DNA of 64,000 bases, taken from NCBI GenBank assembly GCA_902519405.1, contig CABYJX010000003.1, forward strand, positions 26,104 through 90,103, written 5' to 3'. Under the pieces are notes generated by a model. The model did no database searches. It had not been told where the DNA came from and worked only from the letters and a program-made list of their open reading frames with translations. The position numbers were made by a program, and so were the translations under genes. Of the stretch, positions 47,037-55,661 are shown one piece after another. The DNA is from an uncultured Gammaproteobacteria bacterium. Its GTDB lineage: Bacteria > Pseudomonadota > Gammaproteobacteria > Pseudomonadales > Halieaceae. Position 1 is the stretch's first letter. Each line of letters begins with the position of its first letter.

Positions 47037-47801
47037 TTAACTTTGCCCTGAAAATTTAGCGTCTCGTTTGTCTACGAAGGCTTCTCTTGATTCGGCGGAG
47101 TCGTTTGTAGTGTAAGCTTGCAGAGTAAACCCCTGTTCCCATCGGTATTTGTCTTCAAGACATCCATCTTCTATACCATTGAGCGATTCCTTTGCGAGCG
47201 ATACCATTTGAGGTGACTTCGCTGCTATTTTCGCGGCAAACTCCCTCGCAGTGGGCATTAACTTGTCTCGAGTAACCACCCTCTCTACAGCACCCAAGCG
47301 ATATGCCTCATGCGCATCGATAAATTCTCCTGTAAAATACATATAACGAACCTTTTGAACTGGGAACATTCTTTGAAGGTGCGCCCCGCCTCCCATTGCC
47401 CCACGATCAATCTCTGGTAGACCGAATCGCGTACATTCAGAAGCCACCAAAATATCACTTGCTCCAGCCATACCAATCCCACCTCCCAATACGTAACCAT
47501 GAAGTGCAAGGATTACTGGTTTAGAATTTCTATGAATGGCCTCAAATGTCTCATAATTACCCCTGTTAACCTCGACAATTAGATTGGGGTCTTCCGCCAA
47601 TTCTTTGATATCTACTCCTGCGCAAAAACCTTTACCCTCAGCACCGATCACAATCGCACGAACTTCGTGATTATTTCCTAAATCGGAAATCTCGTTCGCA
47701 ATGGACAACCACCCTTGGCATTTAAATGCATTGACTGGTGGTTGCTCTAAAATCATTTCAGCGATCCCCTCTGAAATTGTCGTTGTAAATGGTTTTGCCA
47801 T
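47037..47801 (-). CDS. echA20: enoyl-CoA hydratase family ring-opening hydrolase, EchA20-like
   Basis: A 254-residue crotonase-fold protein. The oxyanion-hole segments GKGFCAGVDIKEL and GYVLGGGIGMAGASDIL are present, along with the LPEIDRGAMGGGAHLQRM stretch. The usual hydratase Glu pair is not obvious. In actinobacteria EchA20 is not a hydratase: it hydrolyses ring D of HIEC-CoA. Length (247 in M. tuberculosis) and adjacency to ipdC and ipdAB agree. A generic 6-oxocamphor-hydrolase-like C-C hydrolase activity is the sensible alternative description. Confidence 0.8.
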   Translation of the reverse strand: MAKPFTTTISEGIAEMILEQPPVNAFKCQGWLSIANEISDLGNNHEVRAIVIGAEGKGFCAGVDIKELAEDPNLIVEVNRGNYETFEAIHRNSKPVILALHGYVLGGGIGMAGASDILVASECTRFGLPEIDRGAMGGGAHLQRMFPVQKVRYMYFTGEFIDAHEAYRLGAVERVVTRDKLMPTAREFAAKIAAKSPQMVSLAKESLNGIEDGCLEDKYRWEQGFTLQAYTTNDSAESREAFVDKRDAKFSGQS

Positions 47802-47818
47802 AAACGGTTCGCCCTCCT

Positions 47819-48889
47819 TTATCCAGATGATGCTCTAAGAGAAAATTCTGCAAGTATCTGCTCCGCTTCGGAAACAATTTCTCTAACCAGATCCTCGCAG
47901 CTTAATAATTCATCGATCAATCCTGCGACCTGACCGCTAGGTAGAACGCCGTTAGCCGGATCACCATCAACCATGGCCCGCTGAATAATCATAGGCGCAT
48001 TTGCGGCCATCATAGATTGAACAACCGTCAAGTCATTTCCTAAACTCATTTTTAGAGCAGATCGAAATAATTCCATAATGGAAAGACCAGTAAACTTTCG
48101 ATAAGCCAAACCACTTTTGATCGCAATAACCCATTTTTTTAATACTCCAGCTTCCTCAAGCGTTGAAAGCATCTCATTTAAAATCATACGCTGAGGAATT
48201 CCATCAATTGCATGTGATACCACAATTTCTGCCGGGTTATTACAGCTTAAATATCTGTCCAAAGTTTCGCGCGGCGTAGGGCTGTCTTTCGTCATCATAA
48301 ATCGAGTACCCATGGCTATACCATCGGCTCCATTAGCCAAAGCAGAGACCAGTCCACGACCATCATGGAACCCGCCCGCCGCAATCACCGGCACATCCTT
48401 ACCAACTAGGTCCACCACCGCTGGTAACAAAAGTGATGTCGGAATTGGTCCGGTATGTCCTCCACCCTCTGCTCCTTGAATAGTCACTGCGTCGGCACCC
48501 AGTTCCACCGCCTTTAAAGCATGCTTAGGCAAACCTACGGTAGGCATACACACTACGTTCGCTTTTTTAAGACGCCTTACCATATCTTTACCAGGAGATC
48601 GTGAGTAACTGACTGCCGCGATGTTATAGCTCACCACCAAATCAACTATATCTTCCGCATTAGCCTGGTACATATGGAAATTTATACCAAATGGGCGATC
48701 CGTTAATGACTTCAACTCCTGAATATTTGCCTCTAACTCATCCGAAGGAATAGTCGCTCCAGCAAGAAATCCAATGGCACCAGCGTTACAACTCGCGCTG
48801 ACCAGCTTCGGATCAGCAACCCATCCCATTGCTGTTTGTACGATCGGATATCGACATCCCAATAGTTTTGTTAACCGAGTTTCGAGCAC
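47819..48889 (-). CDS. ipdC: flavin-dependent IpdC-like enzyme (HIC-CoA desaturation), nitronate monooxygenase family fold
   Basis: A 356-residue TIM-barrel flavoprotein of the NPD/FabK family. The N-terminal RYPIVQTAMGWVADP, the phosphate-binding VIAAGGFHDGRGL and ALANGADGIAMGTRFM, and the QGAEGGGHTG loop are all visible. Automated pipelines would call it nitronate monooxygenase, but length (355 in M. tuberculosis) and gene order echA20-ipdC-ipdB-ipdA identify IpdC. There it introduces the double bond needed before ring D is opened. Its start codon directly follows the ipdB stop. Confidence 0.83.
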   Translation of the reverse strand: MLETRLTKLLGCRYPIVQTAMGWVADPKLVSASCNAGAIGFLAGATIPSDELEANIQELKSLTDRPFGINFHMYQANAEDIVDLVVSYNIAAVSYSRSPGKDMVRRLKKANVVCMPTVGLPKHALKAVELGADAVTIQGAEGGGHTGPIPTSLLLPAVVDLVGKDVPVIAAGGFHDGRGLVSALANGADGIAMGTRFMMTKDSPTPRETLDRYLSCNNPAEIVVSHAIDGIPQRMILNEMLSTLEEAGVLKKWVIAIKSGLAYRKFTGLSIMELFRSALKMSLGNDLTVVQSMMAANAPMIIQRAMVDGDPANGVLPSGQVAGLIDELLSCEDLVREIVSEAEQILAEFSLRASSG

Positions 48890-49684
48890 TTAAATACCAC
48901 TCCCTGGTGGATCACCCTTGATCTGGGTTGCACGCAAATTATGCGGATCAAGCGAAGCGATGATATCTAGCTGCAGCGCAGTAGGAATAGCGGTCTCTGG
49001 CACAGGATCTGGCAAAAAAAGCTCGAAACCCGTATTTTCAAGGACCGTATCAAGCTTAACACCGGGGTGCAAAGACCTTAATCTGGGTTGATGATCTGGT
49101 GCGCCAAAGTCCATGACACAGAGATTAGTCACAATGCGATGAATATCTATTTCCTCCAAAGAATATCCGCGAGGTAACCGAGACGGGTTATAGCCCACAG
49201 AGGAAACGAAGTCACATTCGCCAGTGACAAATACTCTTTTCGTATGGGAAGGACAGAAAAAGCTATTTCGATGAGAAATAGAGTTTCCAGGAAAACCGCG
49301 CGAACCCAGCATCATAACCTTTGGTTTTCGATAGTCTTCACCCAGTGCTGAGATATTTGTCTGCCCAAAACGATCTATTTGCGATGGGCCCACCATAGCA
49401 TGACGCCTGCCACTCCATACATTATCAAAAATTCTTGAAAACCCCATCCAACTTTCATTTTCCTGCATAAAATTTGCGTCGCGAGATCCTATAGGATTGG
49501 GCTCAGCTAACATGAAACTTTCTGAGTCGGTCATCATTAAATCTCTGTTACAAGTCTTCATTGCAAGGCTGGCCGCCAAGCGAGGAATAATTCCTATACC
49601 GGTCGCCAAAGACTCTCCATCTTCTTCAAAGGCTTCGCTGGCAGATGCAATACAAAGTTCAGCCAACGTAAATTCAATACCCAT
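48890..49684 (-). CDS. ipdB: IpdB-like subunit of COCHEA-CoA hydrolase (CoA-transferase fold, beta)
   Basis: A 264-residue protein with the family I CoA-transferase beta-subunit fold, beginning FTLAELCIASASEAFEEDGE. It contains the MVGPSQIDRFGQTNIS stretch, VTGECDFVSSVGY and VTNLCVMDF. The canonical catalytic EN-G loop of CoA transferases is not evident, which fits IpdB. In actinobacteria IpdAB is a retro-Claisen ring hydrolase opening the last steroid ring, not a transferase. Nine bases separate it from ipdA. Confidence 0.83.
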   Translation of the reverse strand: MGIEFTLAELCIASASEAFEEDGESLATGIGIIPRLAASLAMKTCNRDLMMTDSESFMLAEPNPIGSRDANFMQENESWMGFSRIFDNVWSGRRHAMVGPSQIDRFGQTNISALGEDYRKPKVMMLGSRGFPGNSISHRNSFFCPSHTKRVFVTGECDFVSSVGYNPSRLPRGYSLEEIDIHRIVTNLCVMDFGAPDHQPRLRSLHPGVKLDTVLENTGFELFLPDPVPETAIPTALQLDIIASLDPHNLRATQIKGDPPGSGI

Positions 49685-49693
49685 AAAACGCTC

Positions 49694-50566
49694 CTAGTAA
49701 GTAGGCAAGGGCAAATCAAGTATGACCTCTAATCCGCCAACTTTACTTTGGTAATCATTTTCGTCCCTACCCAAGTAGGCTTCCAAATAGCTATCTATCC
49801 CGTCAGTTTTAGCAAATTCTGCATAAGACCGAAAATGTTCCGAATCAAAGCCATATAATGGTGCACACGAACTGGGGTGCGCACCACCGGTAATTAAAAC
49901 AACTGAGTCAGTGACAGCCCTTTCCCAGAACACCTTCCGTGCAGCATTTTCGTCATTAAAGAAGCTCTCAGGTACTAGTTCATCACAGGATACAATCGTG
50001 TTCTGAGCTGCGCGCGCGAACCAATCATCCATGTAGTGATCTGGTCCACTTATCTGACAAACTCCCCTGCAATCAGCGTGATCAACGTGAATCAAGGCGG
50101 CATCAAGATCTAGCGCAGGCATCGCGACCCATTCTTTATTATCATATGGGCTATTTGTCATTTTTATTTCCGAAGTTTTTTCGATTATATCCGTACCCAG
50201 CCCTACCGCTGTCGGAATAAACGGGATTTTCCAGGCAGCCGCACGAAGTCCCTGTAGCATCATACCTTCATCTATCTCAAGTACATCCAGCTTACCGCTT
50301 TGCCTTGCCTGGCGAAAGAAAGGCTCTAACGGAATAAAATCCAGCGAAACAAAGGCAAAAATAAGCTTAGCCACGCGCCCAGCCGCACAAAGCATACCGA
50401 CATCTGCACCACCATAAGAGACCAAGGTTAGATCATTTAAATTGGTGCGAAGGATTTCCCGAACCAATGCCATCGGCTTTCGTCTGGGACCCCAGCCACC
50501 AATACCTATCGTCATACCATCTTCAAGCTGGGCAATCGCTTCGCTAGCACTTTTTACTTTATTCAT
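49694..50566 (-). CDS. ipdA: IpdA-like subunit of COCHEA-CoA hydrolase (CoA-transferase fold, alpha)
   Basis: A 290-residue alpha subunit of the same fold. The glycine loop TIGIGGWGPRRKPMALV is near the N-terminus, with YGGADVGML and HVDHADCRGVCQ further on. The segment LDVLEIDEGMM carries Glu97 and Glu100. One of these probably corresponds to the active-site Glu described for mycobacterial IpdA, though I could not align it. Length matches (292 in M. tuberculosis). First gene of the tight eleven-gene run; AGGA precedes the ATG. A 162-base gap with an inverted repeat separates it from fadD3. Confidence 0.84.
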   Translation of the reverse strand: MNKVKSASEAIAQLEDGMTIGIGGWGPRRKPMALVREILRTNLNDLTLVSYGGADVGMLCAAGRVAKLIFAFVSLDFIPLEPFFRQARQSGKLDVLEIDEGMMLQGLRAAAWKIPFIPTAVGLGTDIIEKTSEIKMTNSPYDNKEWVAMPALDLDAALIHVDHADCRGVCQISGPDHYMDDWFARAAQNTIVSCDELVPESFFNDENAARKVFWERAVTDSVVLITGGAHPSSCAPLYGFDSEHFRSYAEFAKTDGIDSYLEAYLGRDENDYQSKVGGLEVILDLPLPTY

Positions 50567-50588
50567 TCAAAGATCCTTTTACCTGTAC

Positions 50589-50631
50589 TGAATCTAACTG
50601 ATGAATATAATAATTTTGAATTTTAGATTCA
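50589..50631. repeat. inverted repeat upstream of ipdA, possible operator or leader hairpin
   Basis: Perfect nine-base arms TGAATCTAA (50589..50597) and TTAGATTCA (50623..50631) are separated by 25 bases, 23-65 bases in front of the ipdA start. It does not match the KstR2 motif AnCAAGnnCTTGnT. It could be a two-site operator for an unknown regulator or an RNA hairpin. No T run follows, so it is not a terminator. Confidence 0.4.
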
Positions 50632-50728
50632 TCGTCAATTCCTACTATCAACATCACAGGGATTGAAACACTGGTTCATCCATGAAATCCATTCCCCTAA
50701 TGAAATAGTTATATGACAGAAACACAGT

Positions 50729-52312
50729 TTATCCTAGAAAATCTGAGTATATAGCTCGAAGCTGAGTTTTTAGAACCTTACCACTAGCATTAACAGGAAG
50801 ATCTTCAACAATTTCTATCTTTCTTGGGATCTTGTAGTTGGCCATATTTTCCTTAGTCCACGCCAAGATGTCATCTGTGTCTAAAAATATATTAGAATCT
50901 GCGACAACAAAAGCAAAGGGAACCTCACCCAATCGTTCATCTGGAACTCCAATCACTGCCGCTCTGCTAACCCCTGGGAACTCACATAGCTGGGACTCAA
51001 TTTCCGCTGGGTAACAATTAAATCCACCTACGATAAACATATCTTTCAAACGATCAGTAATTTTTAAATATCCGTCTTCCCCAAGAATACCTATGTCCCC
51101 TGTCTTAAGCCAACCATCAGATGTAATGGTCTCTTTAGTTGCCTCAGGATCATTGTAATAACCTTTCATAACATTGAACCCTCGACACCAAACTTCACCC
51201 GGAAGTCCTGGAGCTACAGGCACTCCTTGAGAATCAACACATTTGATCTCTACACCATCCATCGCACAACCAGAGGACCTAGATATTAATTCTGGAGAAT
51301 CACCTTCGCGACAGATCGACACGACACCACAAGTTTCCGTCAAACCATACGCTGTTAAAACAACATCAAAACCAAGCTGAGCCTTCATTTTTCTTATTAG
51401 CTCTGGCGGGACAGGAGCCGCTCCGGTTACCGCAAGTCTAAGACTTGAAAGATCATGTCGATCTCTTAAGGAACTTTCGAGTAACGAGTAATAGATAGTA
51501 GGTGGACCGGGAAGAACAGTAATCTTTTCGGATGCGATTTTTTCAATTACTGACGAAACATCAAAACTGCGCGCCGGTAGAATAAGAGAACCGCGCATTA
51601 AGCAAGCTAACCAACCGGCTTTATACCCGAAAGTATGAAAAAAAGGGTTAATGATCAGATAACGATCTTTTTCACTTAGTCCAATAGTTCTGCTCCAAGT
51701 CGCGAACGTTCTTAACGTTTGACCATGGGTCGTAACTACTCCTTTGGGACGCCCAGTAGTGCCAGAAGTAAACATTATATCTAGGGGACTTTCGGCGGTT
51801 ACAGCGTGCTCGGATTGCTGCAATGTTTCATTAGAAACTGTCGAACCTCTATTTAAGAATTTCTCCCAAGAGCTGCCATTAGAGTCTTCTGCATCTAAGC
51901 AAATTATCTCTCGGAGAGTTGGTATTTCTTTATCACTTATTAACTGTTGGTAGTCGATTCCCAGGAATTCTTTAACAGTGAATAATAATTTGGTCTCAGC
52001 TTGGTTTAAAATAAAGGCCGCCTCAGAACCTTTGAGTCTTGTATTAAGAGGAACCAAGAGTGCACCAACGGTCTGAATCGCCAGAGAAGCTATGATCCAA
52101 TTTATTATGTTGGGAGCCCAAATGCCAACAGTATCGCCTAAGCCAATATCGCTAGCAATCAGTGCTCGTGCTCCTCTAACCCTTGCTGCATCAAGCTCCA
52201 TAAAGCTCAAGCCGATGCCCTGATCAATCAAAACGGATCTATCACCATAGGTTTTTGCCGCAAGACTAGAAAGTTCTGGGATCGTATTAGCTTTTGACGG
52301 ATCTATATCCAT
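50729..52312 (-). CDS. fadD3: acyl-CoA synthetase, FadD3-like (HIP-CoA ligase)
   Basis: A 527-residue member of the AMP-forming acyl-CoA ligase family. Visible motifs are A3 (FTSGTTGRPKGV), A5 (LTAYGLTETCG), the A7/A8 region (WLKTGDIG... and ITDRLKDMFIVGGFN) and the A10 Lys (ASGKVLK). N-terminal features LVPLNTRLKGSEAAFIL resemble FadD3. In actinobacteria FadD3 activates HIP, the bicyclic propanoate left after rings A and B are gone. Context (next gene ipdA) supports the assignment, but a ligase for another short carboxylic acid cannot be ruled out. Length is close to FadD3 (about 500). Confidence 0.77.
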   Translation of the reverse strand: MDIDPSKANTIPELSSLAAKTYGDRSVLIDQGIGLSFMELDAARVRGARALIASDIGLGDTVGIWAPNIINWIIASLAIQTVGALLVPLNTRLKGSEAAFILNQAETKLLFTVKEFLGIDYQQLISDKEIPTLREIICLDAEDSNGSSWEKFLNRGSTVSNETLQQSEHAVTAESPLDIMFTSGTTGRPKGVVTTHGQTLRTFATWSRTIGLSEKDRYLIINPFFHTFGYKAGWLACLMRGSLILPARSFDVSSVIEKIASEKITVLPGPPTIYYSLLESSLRDRHDLSSLRLAVTGAAPVPPELIRKMKAQLGFDVVLTAYGLTETCGVVSICREGDSPELISRSSGCAMDGVEIKCVDSQGVPVAPGLPGEVWCRGFNVMKGYYNDPEATKETITSDGWLKTGDIGILGEDGYLKITDRLKDMFIVGGFNCYPAEIESQLCEFPGVSRAAVIGVPDERLGEVPFAFVVADSNIFLDTDDILAWTKENMANYKIPRKIEIVEDLPVNASGKVLKTQLRAIYSDFLG

Positions 52313-52380
52313 TTACGTTACTCGATAACACTCAACTAATATCAAAGACAAAATCCTGAGGAAGACCAAAAGCATAGATC

Positions 52381-53103
52381 TCAGCCATACAGCCCTTGCT
52401 CTATTTTTGAACGCGTTTTGAAATATATTGACGGGTCTGCTAGGCCAAGGCTCTCCCGCACATTATCAATAGGCAAATGCAACTTTTTCTCCCACCAAAC
52501 ACCCGGCAACCAAGCGCTATTTTTAGCGAGTATCCTCGCCTCACCAAGACACGCATCAATAGGAATGTGAGGATGATCACGCCTATACTGTCGTCTACCC
52601 ATAAAAAGAATCAGGGCAATACCTCGGTTAAAATGCAACGTATTTGTATAGGCAAGTAAACATAATTCACCGAGTTCATCTCTGCCGTAACGTGTGACCA
52701 CATGAAACAAATCGTGAATATCTCGCAAACGCTCACCCATCCATCTCTCATCCAGAGTTTTATAAGGTATGTAAGTACTTACTTTGCTTTCATTTATCAG
52801 TTCTTTGGCACTAATTGATTCCGAATGAATAAATTCTCTATAAAAAGAGCCAAGCGAATTACCAGAAGAGAACTCAAGATTACTTAATTCATTTACTATG
52901 CTGGGCTTTTCAAGTAAGAGGGCTCTACCCTCTTCACCCTTAGATAATCGATCCACAGCTCGCTTAACGCTATTACCCTTCAAGGCATCAATAATTATAA
53001 AAACTTCTTCTGTTCTAGTAGGATCAGAAATCAATCTCTTAACTGACTTCCAGGCTACATAGGGTCGAATTTTGTCTTCTGAAGCAATCAAAGCACTAAT
53101 CAT
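52381..53103 (-). CDS. Coq4-family protein
   Basis: A 240-residue protein with the Coq4 signature HDxxH-x11-E, seen as RDIHDLFHVVTRYGRDELGE at about residues 129-148, a metal-binding site. In eukaryotes Coq4 is a ubiquinone-biosynthesis protein recently linked to removal of the C1 carboxyl of the ring precursor. Bacterial relatives are scattered and mostly unstudied. Here it sits between two acyl-CoA ligase genes (34 and 68 bases away) at the head of a steroid-ring pathway, and no ubi genes are near. A local role in processing a cyclic or keto-acid intermediate is possible, as is ordinary quinone synthesis. Confidence 0.82.
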   Translation of the reverse strand: MISALIASEDKIRPYVAWKSVKRLISDPTRTEEVFIIIDALKGNSVKRAVDRLSKGEEGRALLLEKPSIVNELSNLEFSSGNSLGSFYREFIHSESISAKELINESKVSTYIPYKTLDERWMGERLRDIHDLFHVVTRYGRDELGELCLLAYTNTLHFNRGIALILFMGRRQYRRDHPHIPIDACLGEARILAKNSAWLPGVWWEKKLHLPIDNVRESLGLADPSIYFKTRSKIEQGLYG

Positions 53104-53137
53104 GGGTTCATCAAATACTTGGGCTTATTGACTCTCT

Positions 53138-54766
53138 TTATTCGGGAAAGACATAATCTTTAAAGATATCTCTTAACTTTGTTTTCTGAATCTTGCCTGT
53201 CGCGGTGTGAGGTATTTCGGCAACAAACTTAACATCATCTGGAATCCACCACTTGGCTATCTTCCCTTCAAAATAGGACTTCAATTCCCCTACGGGCAAT
53301 TCTTCGCCTTCTCCTAAGGTAACAACTATCAAGAGTGGGCGCTCTCCCCATTTTGGATGGGGCCGCCCAATTACTGCAGCCTCTGCAACTTGAGGATGGC
53401 CTGTAGCACAATTTTCAACTTCAATTGATGATATCCATTCCCCTCCAGACTTAATAACATCTTTTGTTCGATCGGTGATAGCGACAAAACCTTGGGCATC
53501 TATGGTTGCCACATCTCCTGTTTCAAACCAACCGTCTTCCGAATGAGCCTCAGAGTTAGCTACCTCGTAATAACCTGAACAGATCCAAGGTCCTCTAACT
53601 TTTAGCGCGCCAAAGGCGTCTCCATCCCAAGGCAACTCTAATCCCTGATCATCTACGATTTTTACATCAACACCATAAATCGGTCGACCTACATTAGTTC
53701 GAATTGCTGAAAAAGCATCTGGACTATATTGCTCTCTATGTGCGCCCGTCGGATTAGAAGTCCCAAGAGGGCTCATTTCTGTCATACCCCATGCGTGTCG
53801 AGTATCAACACCATAGCTATCGAATTCTTCCATTATGGATAAGGGGCAGGCAGAACCACCAACGGTAACACGCTTGAGACTATCAACTGTTTCTCCACTT
53901 GCTCTAAGATGATTGAGCAAATTAAGCCAAACCGTAGGAACACCAGCTGAAGTTGTTACCTTCTCTTCATTAATAAGTGCTGCCAAAGTGGGTCCATCAC
54001 CCATCTTATTACCAGGCATTACCATCTTCGCGCCAGCCGCCGGACAGCAATAGGGTGTCCCCCAAGCGTTAACGTGAAACATTGGGACTATAGGCAGAAC
54101 AACATCAGATGAGGAAACATTCAAAGCGTCCGGCATCATCGCTCCATAGGTGTGCAAAACTGTAGATCTATGGCTATACAGTACACCTTTTGGATTTCCC
54201 GTGGTTCCAGAGGTGTAGCAAAGAGCACAGGCCGAGTTTTCGTCTAATTCGGGCCAGAAAAACTCGTCACTATTTTCCTCTATAAGAGTTTCATAGCAAA
54301 TAACGTTACTCATGTTTGTCTTGGGCATGAGTTCTGAACTGGTCATCACTATCCAACCCCTGACATGTGCGCATTGATCAGAGACATCCTCTATCAAGCT
54401 CAAGAAGTCAGGATCTAAAAAAACGTAGGAATCAGCAGCATGGTTAATTATATAAATAATTTGCTCTGGAAAGAGGCGAGGATTGATTGTGTGACAAACA
54501 TATCCTGCACACGACGTAGCATAATAAGTTTCCAGATGACGATGATCGTTCCAGGCTAAAGTCGCAACGCGGTCTCCTTGAATCAACTTCCAACCTTGAA
54601 AGGCATTTGCCAAACATCGCACACGCCTAAAGGCCTCCTTATAGTTATATTTGTGTCGAGGATTATCGTTACTGACGGAGACTATCTCTGTCTTACCGCT
54701 GAACCGCTCTGCATGGTGCATAATCGAAGTCACGGTCAGAGGGATATCCATCATTAAACCTTTCAT
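53138..54766 (-). CDS. AlkK/DmdB-type acyl-CoA ligase
   Basis: A 542-residue AMP-forming CoA ligase with [51 protein letters not shown] and the C-terminal Lys of ATGKIQK. The N-terminus ([26 protein letters not shown]) and [18 protein letters not shown] place it with the medium-chain AlkK and DmdB (3-methylmercaptopropionyl-CoA ligase) group, which is abundant in marine bacteria. The position suggests a carboxylic acid connected with the neighbouring pathway. DMSP demethylation is unlikely from context, because no dmdA, dmdC or dmdD is visible here. Confidence 0.82.
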   Translation of the reverse strand: MKGLMMDIPLTVTSIMHHAERFSGKTEIVSVSNDNPRHKYNYKEAFRRVRCLANAFQGWKLIQGDRVATLAWNDHRHLETYYATSCAGYVCHTINPRLFPEQIIYIINHAADSYVFLDPDFLSLIEDVSDQCAHVRGWIVMTSSELMPKTNMSNVICYETLIEENSDEFFWPELDENSACALCYTSGTTGNPKGVLYSHRSTVLHTYGAMMPDALNVSSSDVVLPIVPMFHVNAWGTPYCCPAAGAKMVMPGNKMGDGPTLAALINEEKVTTSAGVPTVWLNLLNHLRASGETVDSLKRVTVGGSACPLSIMEEFDSYGVDTRHAWGMTEMSPLGTSNPTGAHREQYSPDAFSAIRTNVGRPIYGVDVKIVDDQGLELPWDGDAFGALKVRGPWICSGYYEVANSEAHSEDGWFETGDVATIDAQGFVAITDRTKDVIKSGGEWISSIEVENCATGHPQVAEAAVIGRPHPKWGERPLLIVVTLGEGEELPVGELKSYFEGKIAKWWIPDDVKFVAEIPHTATGKIQKTKLRDIFKDYVFPE

Positions 54767-54821
54767 CTAATGTCTCCTAAATAATATTTAAACGAAAAAT
54801 AGCTAGTCATTAGACCATCAA

Positions 54822-55652
54822 CTAACGTTTAAAAATCCAGCGATCTTTTTTGTCCTTAAAGACATGTCCCTCTCGCTCAAGTTTTATCAAGTGTGCGGTC
54901 ATTGAAAGCTTTGCCCACTCGTGGAGTGATGAGTCTACGTCGGAGTAAACGATCAAAACAAGTTCATCAAGATCAGCAGGTGAAATTTTTTCTAGCCCAG
55001 CTAAAACTTTTTTTTCTCTGCCAAGCCGATGCGCCACTAACTTATCGACCTCCTCTTTACAATTGGCGATTAAATCGCCGTGTCCGGGGGCTATTTGTCT
55101 AATATCGTAGTCTAGAAGACGTCTGAGTGAATTGATATAGTCAGCCATGTCGCCACCAGGAGGCACAATTACCACGGTTGATCCATTCATTATATGATCA
55201 CCGGCAAATATGATTCCTTCCTGTTCGAGCAGATAGCAATAATGGTTGCTCACATGTCCTGGAGTCCAGATTGCGCGCAAATCCCAACCATCACCGTGGA
55301 TAATCTCGTCATCACTAATCTCTAAATCTGGAGAAAAGCTCACGTCTTGATGAAGTCCGTCATTTGCAAATGCACCAACAACTTTGGCTCCAGTCTCTTC
55401 TTTTAACAAGGCCGCGCCAGGAGAATGATCAGGATGCGTATGAGTACAAAGTATCCATCGGATCCTCTGTTGTCCAGATTTTAGCAATGCATCGATATGC
55501 TCTGGAATAGCCGGGCCTGGATCTATCACCGCCAACTCGCGTTGGCCGACAAGATATGTGTTCGTACCATCACCCGTCATCGGTCCAGGATTAGGTGCTA
55601 TGATCCTGCTTATTAAAGAAGTTAATTGCTCTGCATTACCGTATACTGACAT
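54822..55652 (-). CDS. metallo-beta-lactamase-fold hydrolase (LACTB2/glyoxalase II-like)
   Basis: A 276-residue MBL-fold protein. The zinc motif THTHPDHSPGA is at about residues 71-81, with GHVSNHYCY and IFAGDHIMNGST downstream and the GHG of IAPGHGD. The N-terminal SLISRIIAPNPGPMTGDGTNTYLVG and the C-terminal winged-helix part (from about 215) match LACTB2-like proteins often found near fatty-acid or steroid catabolic genes. A thioesterase-like activity on CoA or other thioesters would suit the position, but this is inference. Confidence 0.82.
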   Translation of the reverse strand: MSVYGNAEQLTSLISRIIAPNPGPMTGDGTNTYLVGQRELAVIDPGPAIPEHIDALLKSGQQRIRWILCTHTHPDHSPGAALLKEETGAKVVGAFANDGLHQDVSFSPDLEISDDEIIHGDGWDLRAIWTPGHVSNHYCYLLEQEGIIFAGDHIMNGSTVVIVPPGGDMADYINSLRRLLDYDIRQIAPGHGDLIANCKEEVDKLVAHRLGREKKVLAGLEKISPADLDELVLIVYSDVDSSLHEWAKLSMTAHLIKLEREGHVFKDKKDRWIFKR

Positions 55653-55661
55653 AACTAAAAA

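Noticed and set aside
47819-48889. Nitronate monooxygenase as the product name
   Set aside because: The fold is shared, but length, motifs and the echA20-ipdC-ipdB-ipdA order point to IpdC.
48890-50566. Acetate/3-ketoacid CoA transferase subunits
   Set aside because: The fold fits, but no clear transferase catalytic loop is visible in the beta subunit, and the context matches the IpdAB hydrolase.
50589-50631. KstR2 operator before ipdA
   Set aside because: The inverted repeat sequence and spacing do not match the KstR2 motif.
53138-54766. DmdB and a DMSP demethylation pathway
   Set aside because: Sequence resemblance covers the whole AlkK/DmdB group, and no dmdA, dmdC or dmdD is nearby.
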